This document shows, in pieces, positions 12,101 to 27,100 of a stretch of DNA of 64,000 bases (position 1 is its first letter; each line of letters starts with the position of its first letter). The translations under genes were made by a program, and so were the position numbers. Below the pieces are notes generated by a model. That model was given only the letters and a program-made list of their open reading frames with translations. It had not been told where the DNA came from and made no database searches. Where the stretch lies: positions 36,462,191 through 36,526,190 of the forward strand of contig NC_088302.1 of the NCBI RefSeq assembly GCF_032854445.1. Reading direction: 5' to 3'. The stretch is from Liolophura sinensis (lineage: Eukaryota > Mollusca > Polyplacophora > Chitonida > Chitonidae).

Positions 12101-15100
12101 AATTTATAAACCCCACAATTCTCAGTGAAATTAATGTGAACTAATGACTTTGTAAAAGGGCAGATGTTGGTAAAAATAGGCAATCGACGACGCTCACTTG
12201 GAAATTTCCGGGGGTCTAAAAGTCACTCGTCCTTCACTTATAAGTATGAGGTTAAAGAACTATGAACCAATAAATAAATGTTTCATCAATAAAGTATATA
12301 TAATATATACGCGTAAGTAAGATCTTGAATAAGTTATCAAAGGTCAATGGTTTATCCCGGGTACTCCGGTTTCTTAGACCCATGAAAACTGACCGCCACT
12401 GTGGAAAATCGTTTATGGTGCTCAACAACAGTTACAGAAATCAATAAAATAAAAATATAAGTTGTACATCGAAGGGTAAATGGAGAATAACTGTTGTACA
12501 CATTCGCTAGTACTGCACACATACCAGACCTGATATGGAGGCTTCCTCTCCAAGCAGTCGGTCCAGGCCAGCGATCTCGAAGTGTCCCTCGACTGAGCGG
12601 GCGAGTTCCTCCAACAGACAGTCCGTGGTGTTCCAGTCTGTCCACCAAGCATTGCCGTAATGGTTCACCATGAGCCATACATATCTCCCTCCATACAGAC
12701 CGCTCTTGTAAACCTGAAAATTGCAATGGAGATGACACATTCTAGACTGCTTAAAACTATGCATAAAAATACATTCATTTCTTTTTTCAGATTTTTCTCA
12801 GGAGAATTAAAGACGTTCAAATGCCTCAGTCCTAAGGTGGGCTTAACACACTGCTGGTTTCTAGGAACTCTGGTGTCACTTTTCCAACAAGAGTAAAAGA
12901 TTAATAAAATAATGTTCTCAACAATTTCTTCCTACTGGTAAACGTATGGTTTACTTTTGAGCGTACTCTTAGTGCCTGTAGTATAAATACTTACGGCGCA
13001 ATCAGTCATTTCTTTTCTTTCATTTCTTAGTCAGGACTTTGTGTTTAAAACGTTATCGAAAGAAATCACGGTATTATGTAATCTATAGTAGAGTACAAAC
13101 TATGCCACACTGCCTGTGAGTTTCCACCTGCACGCTTATGGAATGGTTTTGGAACACAGAAACAATATTTCTGTTATCCTATAGTCATGATCACAGGGTG
13201 GGGCACCTTCAGTAGATGAAAGCGCAGAAAATGCTGTTGTAACACTAAATGTCTACTACGCCTGATTGTGGCATGGCGTTAAGAACTTTTGACTGGTATT
13301 GTGTACGAAAGTTAATATATCGATCAATTCTTGAACATGATGGTAAGGAAAAAAAGATTAGCAAAGACTGGCAAACCTACCTGGCAAAATAATGTGGTGG
13401 TTGTGTTTTTATCAAAAGCTCCGATGATGACTCTGGCGTCGACAGCCTGAAGCAAAACGAGAGAATTATTGGCTGCTTGATTTGTTTATTGATTCACTGG
13501 CGGGCATGGTGCTGCTTATTTGGTTCTGGAGAGCGCCGTTGTGAAGCCAGAGTCTCCGTCTCTGATCGTCACAAAACATTCGCTCTTCACTCTTTAACCG
13601 ATCAGAAACAAGTTCAAGTTGTTGCTTCTGTTTTTTCATTTCAAGCGTGTTGGATGTAAATACTGTTTAGCTTGAGAATTGCTGTATTTAAAAAATAAGG
13701 TAAAAAAATGTATAATCCTCTTTCTAACGAGTACTTCCATTTCTTAATTCGCAAAATAGTAAGATGTTCCTTAGGAACTTGTTTTTAAATCACTGTTTCC
13801 AAAAGCGACGCGTGTGAAAGGCCATTTGCAACCGAATTCAGTGAATTTATCAGTTTAGCTTGAAGACATCTTACGCCATTGTAAGAACCCTTATAGAGAC
13901 TAGAGCAGACATTGGCTTCTCACCTCGAGACGCTGAAGTTTTTCTGCAATATCCTCTGGAGTGGCTTTACACGACTCTGAAACTTTCACCGTTATGTTGT
14001 GCCTCTCGAAATCTTTGATCATTTCATTGATGGCCTGCAGTGAAACGCACTAAGTACATTAAACATCAGTATTGATTTCGGCCGTTGTAAATGATGCAAC
14101 ATGGCTTTGCTCTCTGTCAGAGGCGGCCAACCAATGAACTCGTCTTGTCTCTTTGTAGCAGTCTAATTAAGTTAAGATGCTCGAATGAGGCCCCGTCCCT
14201 CAACCCGTGTCCCGAATAAGTTTCGGTATATACCCCCATAAAAAATTAAACTTAATATGCCTATAAGTCTCCAATTCCAGATTACCTGAAGCACGCTGTA
14301 AACTAGGTTACATAAAACACAAGGGATTACTTGACAGTTGGGAAAATGAACGGATACACTTTTGAAAAAAAAAAGTGAGTCAAAAAAGATGACTCAACAG
14401 AATTCGACCTCATGCATGCAAACTGGGCTTACGGAAGTGAGTTGAAGTATAAAAAAAAAAGCTCCAAATCTTATTAACCACAAAGAGCGGGTTTTGGCTG
14501 AATAATTTATACACCGGAAGTGTTATAATTTAGCCATTGAGATCTCTTGTTACATCTGGCGACTAGCGGCGAGAGGAAGTGTTTGACTTACCAATGAGAA
14601 CTCTTCGCTGTCTTGGTGTATGACGGCGACTGTGTTCCAGCCAAAATGCTGTATAAACATACGTCTGGCGGGGTTGAAAGAGGAATCGGCCTGAGCTAAC
14701 CGGAAAAACGTCGGATACTTTTTCCGGTCACTCAAAGCCGAAGATCGAGACGAATGTGAAATCTAGAGGCCATAAAAAAAATATACGACATATTATCTTG
14801 TCTGCCAGGAATCTTTAAAGTGGTACTTAGAATAAATTTCAATGAAAAATCGATCTCCCGACAAAATGACATACTTATGTTGCACTAGAGCTGTTTTATA
14901 CATGAATATTCCAACCGCGGAATGAGAAAAGAATAGCAAATGCCATTAGAGCATTGTTGTTCAGATATACATGAGGTCCATAGCATTATCAAGGTACGTC
15001 AAAAGAATCTATCAAACAAACGCCAGCTCAAACAATATATCAGTCAAGACAATTTGTTGAGGATCCCTCTGGATAATTTCCATGTTTTCACTGTTATCAG

Positions 15101-18100
15101 GTACCGCCCAAGTATGTTTGCAAAAGGGGCGATGCAAAATGATATAAATTTACAATTTGTGCAGATCGTTGTACTCACCATGACGAGATTAAAAAATGGG
15201 ACAATTTCAGCTAAAACTTCGGTAACTGGGGAACATGACCCACCAATCACCATGACAATGGGTGGCTTCCGGTATACGATATCAAAGAAGGCATCCACAC
15301 CAACTCCGGGATCACACTGAGGAGTAAATATCCGATATGAAGTTACACACTCAGAGTAATGCATTACACACTTAACGTTGAGAAGTAGATGTCACAAGTA
15401 GAGTAACGGATTACACACTTCACACTGAGACGTAGATATCATAAATACAGTTACATAAGCAGAATATTGGATTACATACTTCACACATAGAAGTAGATAT
15501 ATAGTGGCACAAGCAGAGTAATAGATTACACATTGCACACTGGGAAGTAAACATCAGACACACAAACAGAGTAATGGATTACGCACTTCACACCGATGTG
15601 TAAAAGTCACATTGTTACAGAGTAATAGATGCACACAACCCCTACATCCACGTGTATACCTAGTTCCCGCTCACACAGGAGTCACATTGTTTAAATATCA
15701 CGGATACCAAATGGACTCATGTACTGACATGTAGTAAATATCACACACACTCAATCATGGAGAAAATATCACATTTATGGTGTGGAGTGATTATCACATA
15801 CCCATACATGGTCATGCACATGGAGTAATTATAACAGATGCGGCCATGGAGTAAATATCACATACATTGTCACGGAGTCAATGTCATGCACATATACCAC
15901 CATGGAGTAATTATAACAGATGCGGCCATGGAGTAAATTTTGTCATCGACTAAATGTTGCGCAAACGACGGTCATGGAATATAACATATATCGTAAAGGA
16001 GTAGATATCACAGATGTGCCGTCATTTTCGTCAGATAATATGTACACATTAACACCGGGAAAATACTACTGAATAATTGGTGTATATGGAATGATTTAGG
16101 CAATAAGCAAACAGTTGACTAAATTCAACACCATCTCATGCATGTGTGCTGTTTGATGAATTGGAGACTTAGTACATTGTCAGAAACAATTTGTTTTGAG
16201 ATTTCCATATGATATGTGAATCTCGGAAGAAACTTTCTTCTGGAATCTTGATATGATAATAATTTTTCTGTAATTTTTTCACTACGTGTACGCTCATAAA
16301 TCAAGCTTAAATCGGTTTTAAAAATGCGAAAAATAAAAAAAAAATGCGATTGCACAGGAGATAAACTGTCTAGATAGACCTACTACCAAAGAGTATCTTC
16401 AGTTGTTACGAAAGAAATAAAAGAAAACGCCACGAAAACTTCTTGCATGATTTATCATCAGAGATGCGACGAAGATTGATCAAAATGGGGGAATTTTGAA
16501 TGAAGATCATCTGATTTTCAATACTGATAGACCTAATGCTTTAAAAGTGATAACCACATGTGCGGGTTAAGTCCTGCAGCCCCTGGGTCGATACGACGTG
16601 CCTTTTCCGAGAACCAAGTGGATCAGGCGGATACAGTTGTCGACTTAAAGCATGTTCTCATAGCGTTTTGTGTCGGCTTGATACAGGCCTTCAACTCGAC
16701 CAGATTAAACACGCCTTGGCTACTTAGATAATGAACAAAAACCTCCCAGAACATCAAACATAATTTTTTGGCCAGGACCAAGCGAAAACCTTTACTGATA
16801 GAGTAGCAATAGCACTGGAGCTGAGTGTATGCCGATGTGAGAGGCGATTCGGCAAGAAGAGGGATTGCGTCGACGTGACTAAGTATAAACACAACTAACG
16901 TTCGTTACACAAAACTAATGTACAGTATTGATCCATCACTACTGTACCACTATAAGCCTGGCTGACCGCCTTTGGTCCAGTAACGTTTGGCATTAGTTTG
17001 TCATCATTAGATAGGACAAAGAAAACCAATTCCCTTCACATCAGCTGGTTGACATTATTAAGACTGGCCACTCCGTCTTTGATAATCTGGACTTAGCTGT
17101 CGATATTAAATGTCTTAATACCTGTCATTTACTCTGAAACGATATCATGTTTTAACGAAGGTGATAAGTTGTCATATAGCATCGATAAAACCCGTGCGCT
17201 GTTAGCGATGGAAAGAAACTCCATCTGCTTTTGACAATCCCAAACCTTGAACCTTGGAAGTTTTTCAAGGCCATGAACATTCCTCATCTAAGACACCCGT
17301 TTAAAGGTGAAAGGTGAAATGACGGTTAACAACGCTAAACGTAGAATATATACACTGCGGAATGTCTAATGCTTAAAAAAAACATTGTGAAAGGCAAACG
17401 TAGGATGAATACCAAAGGATTTCAAATGGTTATCAAGAAAGGAAAATACCTACCTACTAACAAACCAGTAACAAGGATGTACACCACGGGTTATCAACTG
17501 TTAAGAGAATTACGCGAACTGCGAATAATATATCCACAGGGATGGATCTATACCACGGGCTATCAACTGATTAAGCCACTTAAAAAGTACCACGTCATGA
17601 AAACAACAAAGCAACAAAAGTGGATGTTCTCTAGTGACTTTCAACAGTAAAGATCTGGACATAGCCAGCAGTAGGATGTATACCGGTACTAGTTTATTAG
17701 TTAAAAACTCTAAAGGAAAATAAATCACATTTGTAAATAAGTACTAATTTACAAATATGATTTTTTTCTTCATGCATACCCTGAAGACATTGAAGCGTCC
17801 TTTTCTGTTCTTCATTTAAATATTGCCGTAGTTATCTTTGAATATTAAAATGCCTTTCTTCCTTATTTAAATTTTCTTTTTAAACATTATTAAAAAGTAC
17901 AACGAAGAGAGCTGTGATTAGTTCAATTAACACGCACTGAAAGGAGGGCAATTTTCCAGGGATCTGTTTGGTTGTTGCAAACACGATTTGTTGGGACTCT
18001 CTATCAACAAGTGTACCCACGCATGCAATGTAAACGCATGATACTGCCCTCGCTTACGACGCTTTTTATTCTGACAATGAACAAGGAACAGTTGTTCAAC

Positions 18101-21100
18101 CAAGCCCCAAATGACAGGAAAATAGCCATATTCTGCTCTCCCTATGGAACAGTGTGAAAGTTCATGTAAATATAGATAAATATTACCGGTAGCGCCACAT
18201 TGTCGAATACAATTATGGATATAGTTGTCATTGGATCTCCTACAGTAGCGTGTCATACACTATTCAACAGCACTTCCGCTGAATATGAGATACCAAAAGT
18301 ACATCCCAAACCATACTTCTGATATTGTTGAGCGGCACTTGATAAACTATAGTATAGGGCAGCACATTATTAGATTATAGATTATCAAAATATCTTGAAA
18401 TTTTATATTTGTTAAACTCGCCTATGGAAGGTATACAACTGGAATCCTTGACACCGTTTGGATTCCAAGAAACGAGCAGGTGTAAAACGTGTCCGTTGTC
18501 TGTGGCGTTGAATGTCAGTAGTGCCATTTACCCTGACTTACATGTACGCATAATCCCCAGAATAAATGCCTAGAGAATTCTACTTAAAGCAGCCTTGAAC
18601 CCACTCACGTTATAATTTATGGATATGTGTTCAGTTTTGCACTCAGAGACCTTACTGGTAAACGCCATCGCATGTTGAATAAATGGCACGACCTTCTGGT
18701 GAATCCTGGGAGAATGAAGGGACAATCCTTTGAGCCTTTTAAAGGCCTTGAGGGCAATGTACCGGTCAGACTGGGATACCAGTCCAGAACAAAATGTGCG
18801 ATATAGGAATCTGTTTTGAGTAATCGGCTTCGGTAAACCATTTGAAACCTCCGATCCTATACACAGAATGGAAATATCAAATAATTGCTTTGGCATAATT
18901 AGTAACAAACAGAAGAGCAGTAACCCTGAAACTAGAATTAGGTAGACAAAACAGGGTTCAACTACGCAATGCTCTTTCCTTCAATGATGCAAAATAATAG
19001 GCATTCAGTTCGGCTTAAGCCATGGTGCTAGGAGCGTAAATGTTGATATCATTTATGTACGCAATTGCATGAAAGGTTAGAACAAATGAGGTAAATTGAC
19101 AAGAGACCGGTTTGAATCGGTTACATATGATCATTTGCAAACTAAACTAAGTGACGTTTTGTGTAAAATCTTGCAGCATCATTAGGTCAACTATGTTAAG
19201 TTTGCCCAGTGTCATCTTTCATCACAACCTTTGATTGGCTGTTGTGTGTGGCTTGAAAGTGCCGATTTTTCCAAAAGGATAGGCTTAGGTATAGTCAAAC
19301 TGTCTACCGTAATCACAGCCTTTCTGTTTTATGACATATTTGAGTCATAAGTTGCTCAAAGACAACAACGGTGGTCTGTTTCTAATCGAACTGATGCCAA
19401 TAATATTATAGGTGGTTGCATTCAATAACATCATTTTCATTCACCAGACGGGGTTTGAGGAAGTGAGGTCTTGGGGGTTGGTTCTTAAATGATTTTCGTG
19501 CGTGCGTTGTACAATGACAAAGGAAGGTATAAGATCATCAGTTCACAATAGTGAGCTCCTGCTCACTTTTATGTTCACACTTACCATTAGGCAAGATATA
19601 TTTGGTGGTGCACTTCACAAAACGTAAGCCATTTAACTTTAAAATATATTTGGTCTCTAACGGTTACTCACAAAAAGATCGTTGTCATCCTTAACTTTGG
19701 AGATGGAAATGAAAGTTTGATACATGTATACACAAACAGATCTATCAAAGAACACTTCATATGCTTGTGTGCTATGGGGAATAAATGATTTCTTCTCAGG
19801 ACTGGAAGGAAATATTGGATAACTTTTAATGGCTAACAAAAATGAAACCACCATAACAAGCACGTCGATATTTACGCTGCACCATTTACGAAAGCAGTGT
19901 CTTGCTGTTAGATCACACCCTGAAGACAAGATGGAACCTCACAGATGGCCAATGGGTTTTTTTCATTACAAGATCCAACTAGATGAAGAATGTTTCATAT
20001 TTTGTAAGATTCGTCCAGTAGCTGGACAAGCTGTTATAACAGATTCTCCAATTTGTCTCTGGATAACAACATCCAGCATGATGAAGAATGCTGCGTATTT
20101 TGTATGATTCGTCCAGACCGGTATAACAGATTTTCAATTTGTCTCTGTATAACAGATTCTCTAATTTGTCTCAGGATAACAACATCCAGCATGATGAAGA
20201 ATGCTGCGTATTTTGTATGATTCGTCCATACCAGTATAACAGATTTTCCAATTAGTCTCTGGATAACAACATCCAGCATGATGAAAAACGCTTCATATGT
20301 TGTAAGATTCGTCCAGCAGCTGGACAAGCTGGTATAGCAGGTTCTCCAGTTAGTCTCAGGGTAACAACATCCAACATGATGAAGAATGCTACGTATTTTG
20401 TAGATTCGTCCAACAGCTGGACAAACCGGTATAACAGATTCTCTAGTAAAAGCCTCTGGATAACAGTTACAATAGATTGTTTCTCGCATACGTTATAACT
20501 GGTGCATCAAGTGAGACGAGGATTAGTTCTGACAACTGCAGCCGGAATATAAAATACGCCTCTATGGTGTCGCTGAGGCCAATTGCGGTAACATGCACAA
20601 TGCCTAAGTTACGTCAGTTAATTCCTCTTGGCAGTAAACAGGATCGAGTCATTAACGAAAATGAATTAGGTTCCGGTCCTGACTATATTGATGACGCTAT
20701 TCGCAGACAAGCCTATCAATCAAGAATGTAAATCATTCCACGGCTCCGTCCACCAAAGGCCAGGAAAACAGACAGTAATCTTATACTCCTTTAGTAGCTC
20801 TCATACTCCGACAGACTTATATCATATCCCTTTGATGTCATTTTCACAGGTCCTTCAGCTTCTTACACATATCAAGTAGTTCAAACGAATGAAGATAACG
20901 GTAAACGTAACGTGTCCGGGCAAATTTTTGAGCACAAATATTTCTCTATTTCGTTTTAAGTTGGCATTGATTTATTACAACCTGTGAGTTCAAGTCCGGT
21001 TCATGTTGGCTTTCTCTCCGGTCGTACGTGGGAAAGTCTGTCCGGTTTCCTCCCACCACAACACTGGCCGCCCTGGTGTAAGTGAAAAATTTCTTGAATA

Positions 21101-24100
21101 CCAAACAAATAAATAAATAAATTTATTACACCCCACTATTTCCAGGTCGAGGGTAAAATGGTCTGCGTGCATATATTTATATATTGGTTTATAAATTTCG
21201 AGTTTGATTGATTTTTAAGTCATTTCTATCAAATTATACTATGACAATGGTCTGCCTGTAAACGTGTGAGTTAGAGAGTGATGCAGTAATTGTCTAATCT
21301 TCAGAATACTGTTACAGACATATGCGTTTTACGCACGTACATCGAGCACACTCTACGGTGACATCACATCTATATCACACTATACACTTTTACGTTCTTG
21401 ATTTGACAATTTCTTTCTATATTTCTAACATGCTAGAAAATGAAAGAACTGAATTCAATAGTATATGGGCAATGTTGTAAACACAGGTCAAGTCAAACAT
21501 TCGTATACCACTTGTAAACCGTAAATGGGCATTCAAAGTTTAAAACACCAGTTCCCAATTGAATATATTAGAAATAATATATAAATAGTAAATAAAGCAT
21601 GTAAGAAAGAAGCTGTCAACAATTTACACTAACTGAAGTAAAGAGGGCGTGTTTCGCTGGCTACATGTGACCAACTTCCACCTATCACATTGTCGTCGCT
21701 GCTCTGATTTTACTTTCCATGCATTCTGTATTCTTTCTAATATAAACTGCCCTGCCAGACCAAATCGTGTTTGGTCTGTGATTTACCAGGCTGACAGATT
21801 CTTTAAATTCTCTCAGCTGACCGGAAATATTGTAATAAGGACAACAGGTGGAATAACACATTTCTTTTCAATTAAATGTGTCCAATTCCTGTGTGCATTT
21901 TCGATATTATAGCTGTATACTTTGTTGTCCAATTTGAAGTAAGAGCTTACAGGAAAAAAACTATAACAGTTGTTATGTACTTGCAGCGACTCTACAGGAC
22001 AACTGATACAAAGTTCTACAAACTTGAGAGCAATAGAGGCTTATTCACCAAATTTAAATTCAACTTCCAACCTCAATATATTTTTTTTTCGATTTTAACA
22101 GTGTGGTGATGACCAGAGTTCAAACAGTTGCTTACAAAACCCCTTGTACCAAACTAGTGTTTAGTGGGCAAAACACTCGTAGCTGTAGGAAGTTTTAGGA
22201 GTCCTGATCACACATTCCGTGACGTGTACAGATTTGTATGTCAGCCTGTCTGTATTAAAAAAGAAACGCCTCAGACTGGGCAAAAACGTCGATCGAATAT
22301 ATTGTGAGGTCGCCAACCAATGCTCAGTAACTCGCGCCAACAAAGTGAAGGTAATATGCATACAATTGCATATTGCACAGTTAGAACCTTAGACAACCTT
22401 ATTAGAGGTTCGTCTGATCCTATGGCATACAATTGCATATTGCACGGTTAGAACCTTGGACAACCTTATTAGAGGTTCGTCTGATCCTATGGTGATTTTC
22501 TCCCACCTTTCTGGCAGACTGTCGCCTTTTTGTCTTTTAGCCTGATGAATATTATTAACTTAACACCGCACTGTTTGTTTACCCTTGTCTTTGTGTAATT
22601 TGAAATACTGCTGATGGGATTTTACGGAGCCGATTCAAAAATGCTAAGTAGCCTAGTTGTTGCGAGTTAGATCCATCAGAATTATAGCTCGTAAGAAGGT
22701 TGGTAGCATAAACCGTATTGTAAAACCACAATGCTTTCTGTATGTACACAACGGTGGAATTTACGCTATCGCTGAAAGAAATCAAAAGATCTTAGCGGGA
22801 GGGCAATTTGTAGCGATTGGACCGATAGCATTCAAAAAGAAGAGCAGTTGAGTTTGAAGTCTAAATTAACAGATCTAGGTGGATTCATAGGCCTTTTCCC
22901 TTCTTTTACCACAATTTGTGATCACCGTATAACCTCTAAGTCACCTTTGTATCGTTCTATAACAACTCCTCCCAGTTTGTCTTACTTAACCAGACATTGG
23001 TAACGAGTGGATTTGGTCAATGGTGCGACATCGGCTTCAACATGGTAATAGCTTATAGCTCAAGTATTGTAACTAGTGGCATTTTAAGACTTCGGGGGAA
23101 CATCGCTGGTTATTCTTGATGGGAATGTTCACTGATGGGTGATATACGTTTCGGTATTTCGTCTGAGCTCTCGTCGTGAGTTGAGCCTGGGAAACCCTGG
23201 GGACACTGTACCGCTTGCTACAGCATAGAGACAGATGGTCATCTTGCATAGAGGAACAGGCCCATTTCAAGTGAAACGAAATAACATTTAATCTGACCGC
23301 ATTTTTGGCTATCGATGCGAAGCAAGTTTGAGCCGTCCATGCTTGTTGAGGCTTCAGACGTCTTTAACAAGTGCCTTAGTCTGAGAGTATCTTAAGAGTG
23401 ATTGGAGCTGGATTAACCCGGAAACAATGAAGAAGAAGCATCTCCAGCTGGTCACCAGGATCAATAGTATTTGAAGGCATGGAAAATGAAATAAAGATTT
23501 GTGGCAAATGGTTCGATATAAACTGAAATAACATCAGCAGAAATTCACCTCCTCGGTAATTTGAAGTAAAACGTTTCCCTTCCGGCCGTTAATTCCCTTC
23601 AAACTAGTTATAGGCCCCTTTGCAAAAGATTTAATCGAACTCCAAGGAAATTAAAAACAATACCAAAGCTTTACAGTGGCACTAGAGGTTATAAATTACA
23701 GGACGAACAGTGTCACATCATTAAACACAGTTTATGGACATCTACTTGATTTGGTTCCACAGAAAGGCGGAGCATATAGTTCCAGTTGAACGTGTTTAAA
23801 TGTTCTAAAAAGGTGCTTCGCATCCTTCCCCAGAACTAGGCAGACATTATGAGACTGTGTGTCTTTAAAATTGAAGTAAGAAAGTTTTTTCCAAAAGATT
23901 TAATTTAACATTGTAAAGGAATTGGTTGCGTCTGCGTTCGGCATATTCCATTCAGAGACTTTCCCATAATGTGCCGTCCGTCGTAAATGCAAAGTACAGC
24001 TTTAGTGATAATTGGGTGAACATTTCAAAGCTGTAAATGTAAAGACAGCACACGGTGCGGTAAATTGCAACACTGTGGAGTTGGAACTTTATGAACATAA

Positions 24101-27100
24101 GAAGGACACTTGTGTGGTTAAGTGAATACACCTTACGGGGGTGTTAATTAAGATTCCACATGGAGAAATCAGGTCATATTTTTAGTAATCGAACCATCAT
24201 AAATACGATATATTTCTAGATTCGACATTGGGCCAAATGTAAACTATTTAATTACACTTTACATAATATGTGCAGATACACTATTGTGCCATTTGCATCA
24301 AATAATCCACCTTTTTTTATATTCGAATATTTCCAAGGTTTGTAGGTTTTGGAGCAAAACAATCATAATACGCATAACATGATGTATCCTCACATCATTA
24401 GTGACTATTACCGCCTTTCCTAGATTATTGAAATTAAATTTAATGACAAATTGAGAGGTGGCGTGAGCAGATTAGTTATTAATCAAATTTGCAAAATGAC
24501 GTGACAATAATTTGCTGTCCTGTTATATTTGGACAGTAATCAGTTCCGGGGGCAATCAATTGTATTTGAGCCTAATTAAGCCTTTTAATTCGGCCAAACC
24601 GTAACAATGTTCCATCACGTAATAACTAATCTGACATTCGCCAGAAGCGATAGATGTTGAAGCCACTTAGAGTGCTTCATGAGGCATAAAGGTATTCATA
24701 AGCATTGTATTGTTCAGTATTTCAGGTATTAATTCAGAATCTGAACAAAACTGAACATAGTTATTTTTCATTCTTGGGGCATAATTTGCTGTCTTGTAAT
24801 TTCAATGCCCGCTTAAATATGCTTTCGGTTGTGGGTTTCCCCCAGGCACTGCCCGGTTTCCTCCCATCATAATGCTGGCCGCCGCCATATACGCGACATA
24901 TTCTTGAGTACGGCGTAAAACACCAAAGAAATCAACAAATTAATATATATATATATTTCCCGCTAACACTTCGGATTTATCGGAATTTCGTTTTATGCGC
25001 AGGTTGTCCCCTCTCTCTGCACCCCTCATCCAATATTAGCTTTGAATAGCATTTACAACCACATGCCTAGCTTATTAACTTTCGGAATGATTGATAAGAG
25101 CTGAACAAATTTTGTATCTAAAACCATACCTATCTCCTATAACAGATGAAGCCTGAAAAGCTTATTTGTCCTCATACGTTTTTAGAACACTACATAAACT
25201 AAATATAGCGGACAAAAAGACGTTAGATTTCACGAATCCTTAAATCTATCTTAACCATCTGTCATAAAAAGAGGATTTGTCCATGTAGGCGTATTTCTAC
25301 TCAACGACAGCCCTGTATCACCGTAAAGCCTGTCAAATATCGGTGATAAACGACACGGCAATCATCTCACTGCGAATTTAGAGTTTCATCGCTCTACCTG
25401 CATCTTCATTGGTATACGCTACATGTCACAGGAGCTCCCGCTACATGGAAATCATACTAATGCGAGATTTGAGTGTAAGGGACTCGTCGTTGTTGTATCT
25501 CGTAGCCCACGTGGAAGTCATTTCGCCCAAAACCGATTTGATCAATTTAATTTCACCAAAATATATAACAGACTACAGCAGTCTATAGTCACACGTAGTT
25601 AGTAGAATCCAGTCACTTTTCAGTTTACCTGATTTAGAGCTGCAGACGTTACTGGTCTAGAATTACTCAAATGCTGTTTTGTCATTACACTTCAGTGTTG
25701 AGAATTACATCACTCAAGACGTCGTTAAATTTCGGTCGTTTCGTATATAATTTCAACTTTTTTGTGAGAAATCTTTATAACATTTGGCAAACATCATAAA
25801 GTTCGGAGAAGTGGAACAAATATGGTAACCTTGCGCTGTAATCGTTGCAAAAGATTTCAGCCCACAGTGATGTTTTGGGTATTGGTCTTACGATTATTGA
25901 AATGGAACGTCCATTTAGATTGTGGACAGGTATACAAGACGCCTAGATTATGAGGTCGCAGTCTCCAATCCAGCTGTAGCTGATTTGTAAGAGGCTTTTG
26001 ACCAACAGCGTTGTATCAGGCAAAAGACGTTGATTTACTTCAGGCACTCCGCTTTTCTACCTCTTATATTCCTTGCCACCGTCACAAAATGGTCAGGTTT
26101 ATTTATTTATTTATTTTATTTCATTGGTGTTTTACTCAAGAATATTTCACTTATATTCTAGCTTTATGGTTGAAGGATATCGAAGAGAGCCCGGGGTAAA
26201 CCGACGACCTTCTGCAGGTGTTGGCAGACCTTCCCACGTGTAACCAGAGAGGAAGAGAGTACGAGATGGACTCAAAGCGATCGCATTGGTAAGGGTCAGA
26301 TTTATGGTGGAGTTATGGGGTTTCTTTGTTAAAGCATTAAAAATAAATAATAAGCTAATAACAAGTTTTCATTGTCGACCTGCAACTGGAACTTCATCTT
26401 TAATGTTCCTGTGGCGCAAGTAGTAGGCCTTCAGGATTCTTGCCTTAATCAGTCGCATGAACATTTTCTGTTTCAAAGTGTATACCCATATCAAAGTAGA
26501 CAACCTGAACCTAACTATTTAAGAATTACAGCTCACACATTTATTTACCCTCATGATTTCATTTAAACCGAGAGTAGGAACAGGATCCTTGAATGAAATA
26601 CGCCCGTTTTCGCTTAGGGAACCAATGCACGGAAAGTCGGATAAACCGATATTGATCGGTCATTGCGTTCCAAACGTTGTTCCCTGTGATGTTACAGTAT
26701 GTTTAATATGTAGTTATTGCCGAATACAATTTGACGGATTACAATTACTAGCTATTACTAGCTGTTGTATTACCATTATTGGAGAATGTAAATCAAACAT
26801 TATTAGTGAACACTAGTTATTATATTTCAGGTTTTGTATAATATTAATCCGTGTGTATTCTGATTTCTTTGCGAATATTCCCTCCCATAGCTTAAAAAAA
26901 AGCTTTGTGTTTACATACAACTAGCAGGGTGGAAACTAATAACTACTGACTGCAGAATACTTGGATAGAAAATGAAAACATGGGATATTGACATTGACAA
27001 ACTGTCGCATGTGCAATTTTACTTTCTGAACTCATCTAAACCAGAATATCTGATTTCAAGGATTGTTTGTTTGTGATAATTACCCACTCACGTCTGACTT

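Larger units (their letters stand above)
4573..12524 (-). other. Intron 6 of the GABA-B-like receptor (8.0 kb)
   Basis: Between the GTATGT donor of exon 6 and the acceptor of exon 7. It holds a 40-bp-unit array with SINE insertions (5.2-7.2 kb), a 593-bp MITE (8.85-9.44 kb), a full SINE (9.58-9.85 kb) and a cluster of short hairpins at 11.0-11.2 kb. The stretch 7.2-8.8 kb and most of 9.9-10.9 kb show nothing I can name. Confidence 0.85.

Noticed and set aside
18570-18908. 112-codon minus-strand open frame inside intron 1.
   Set aside because: No domain recognised, no good splice sites at the borders and no composition change.
20034-20489. 151-codon minus-strand open frame as a repeat protein.
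   Set aside because: It is wholly inside the 97-bp tandem array and the repeat does not keep a constant frame between units.
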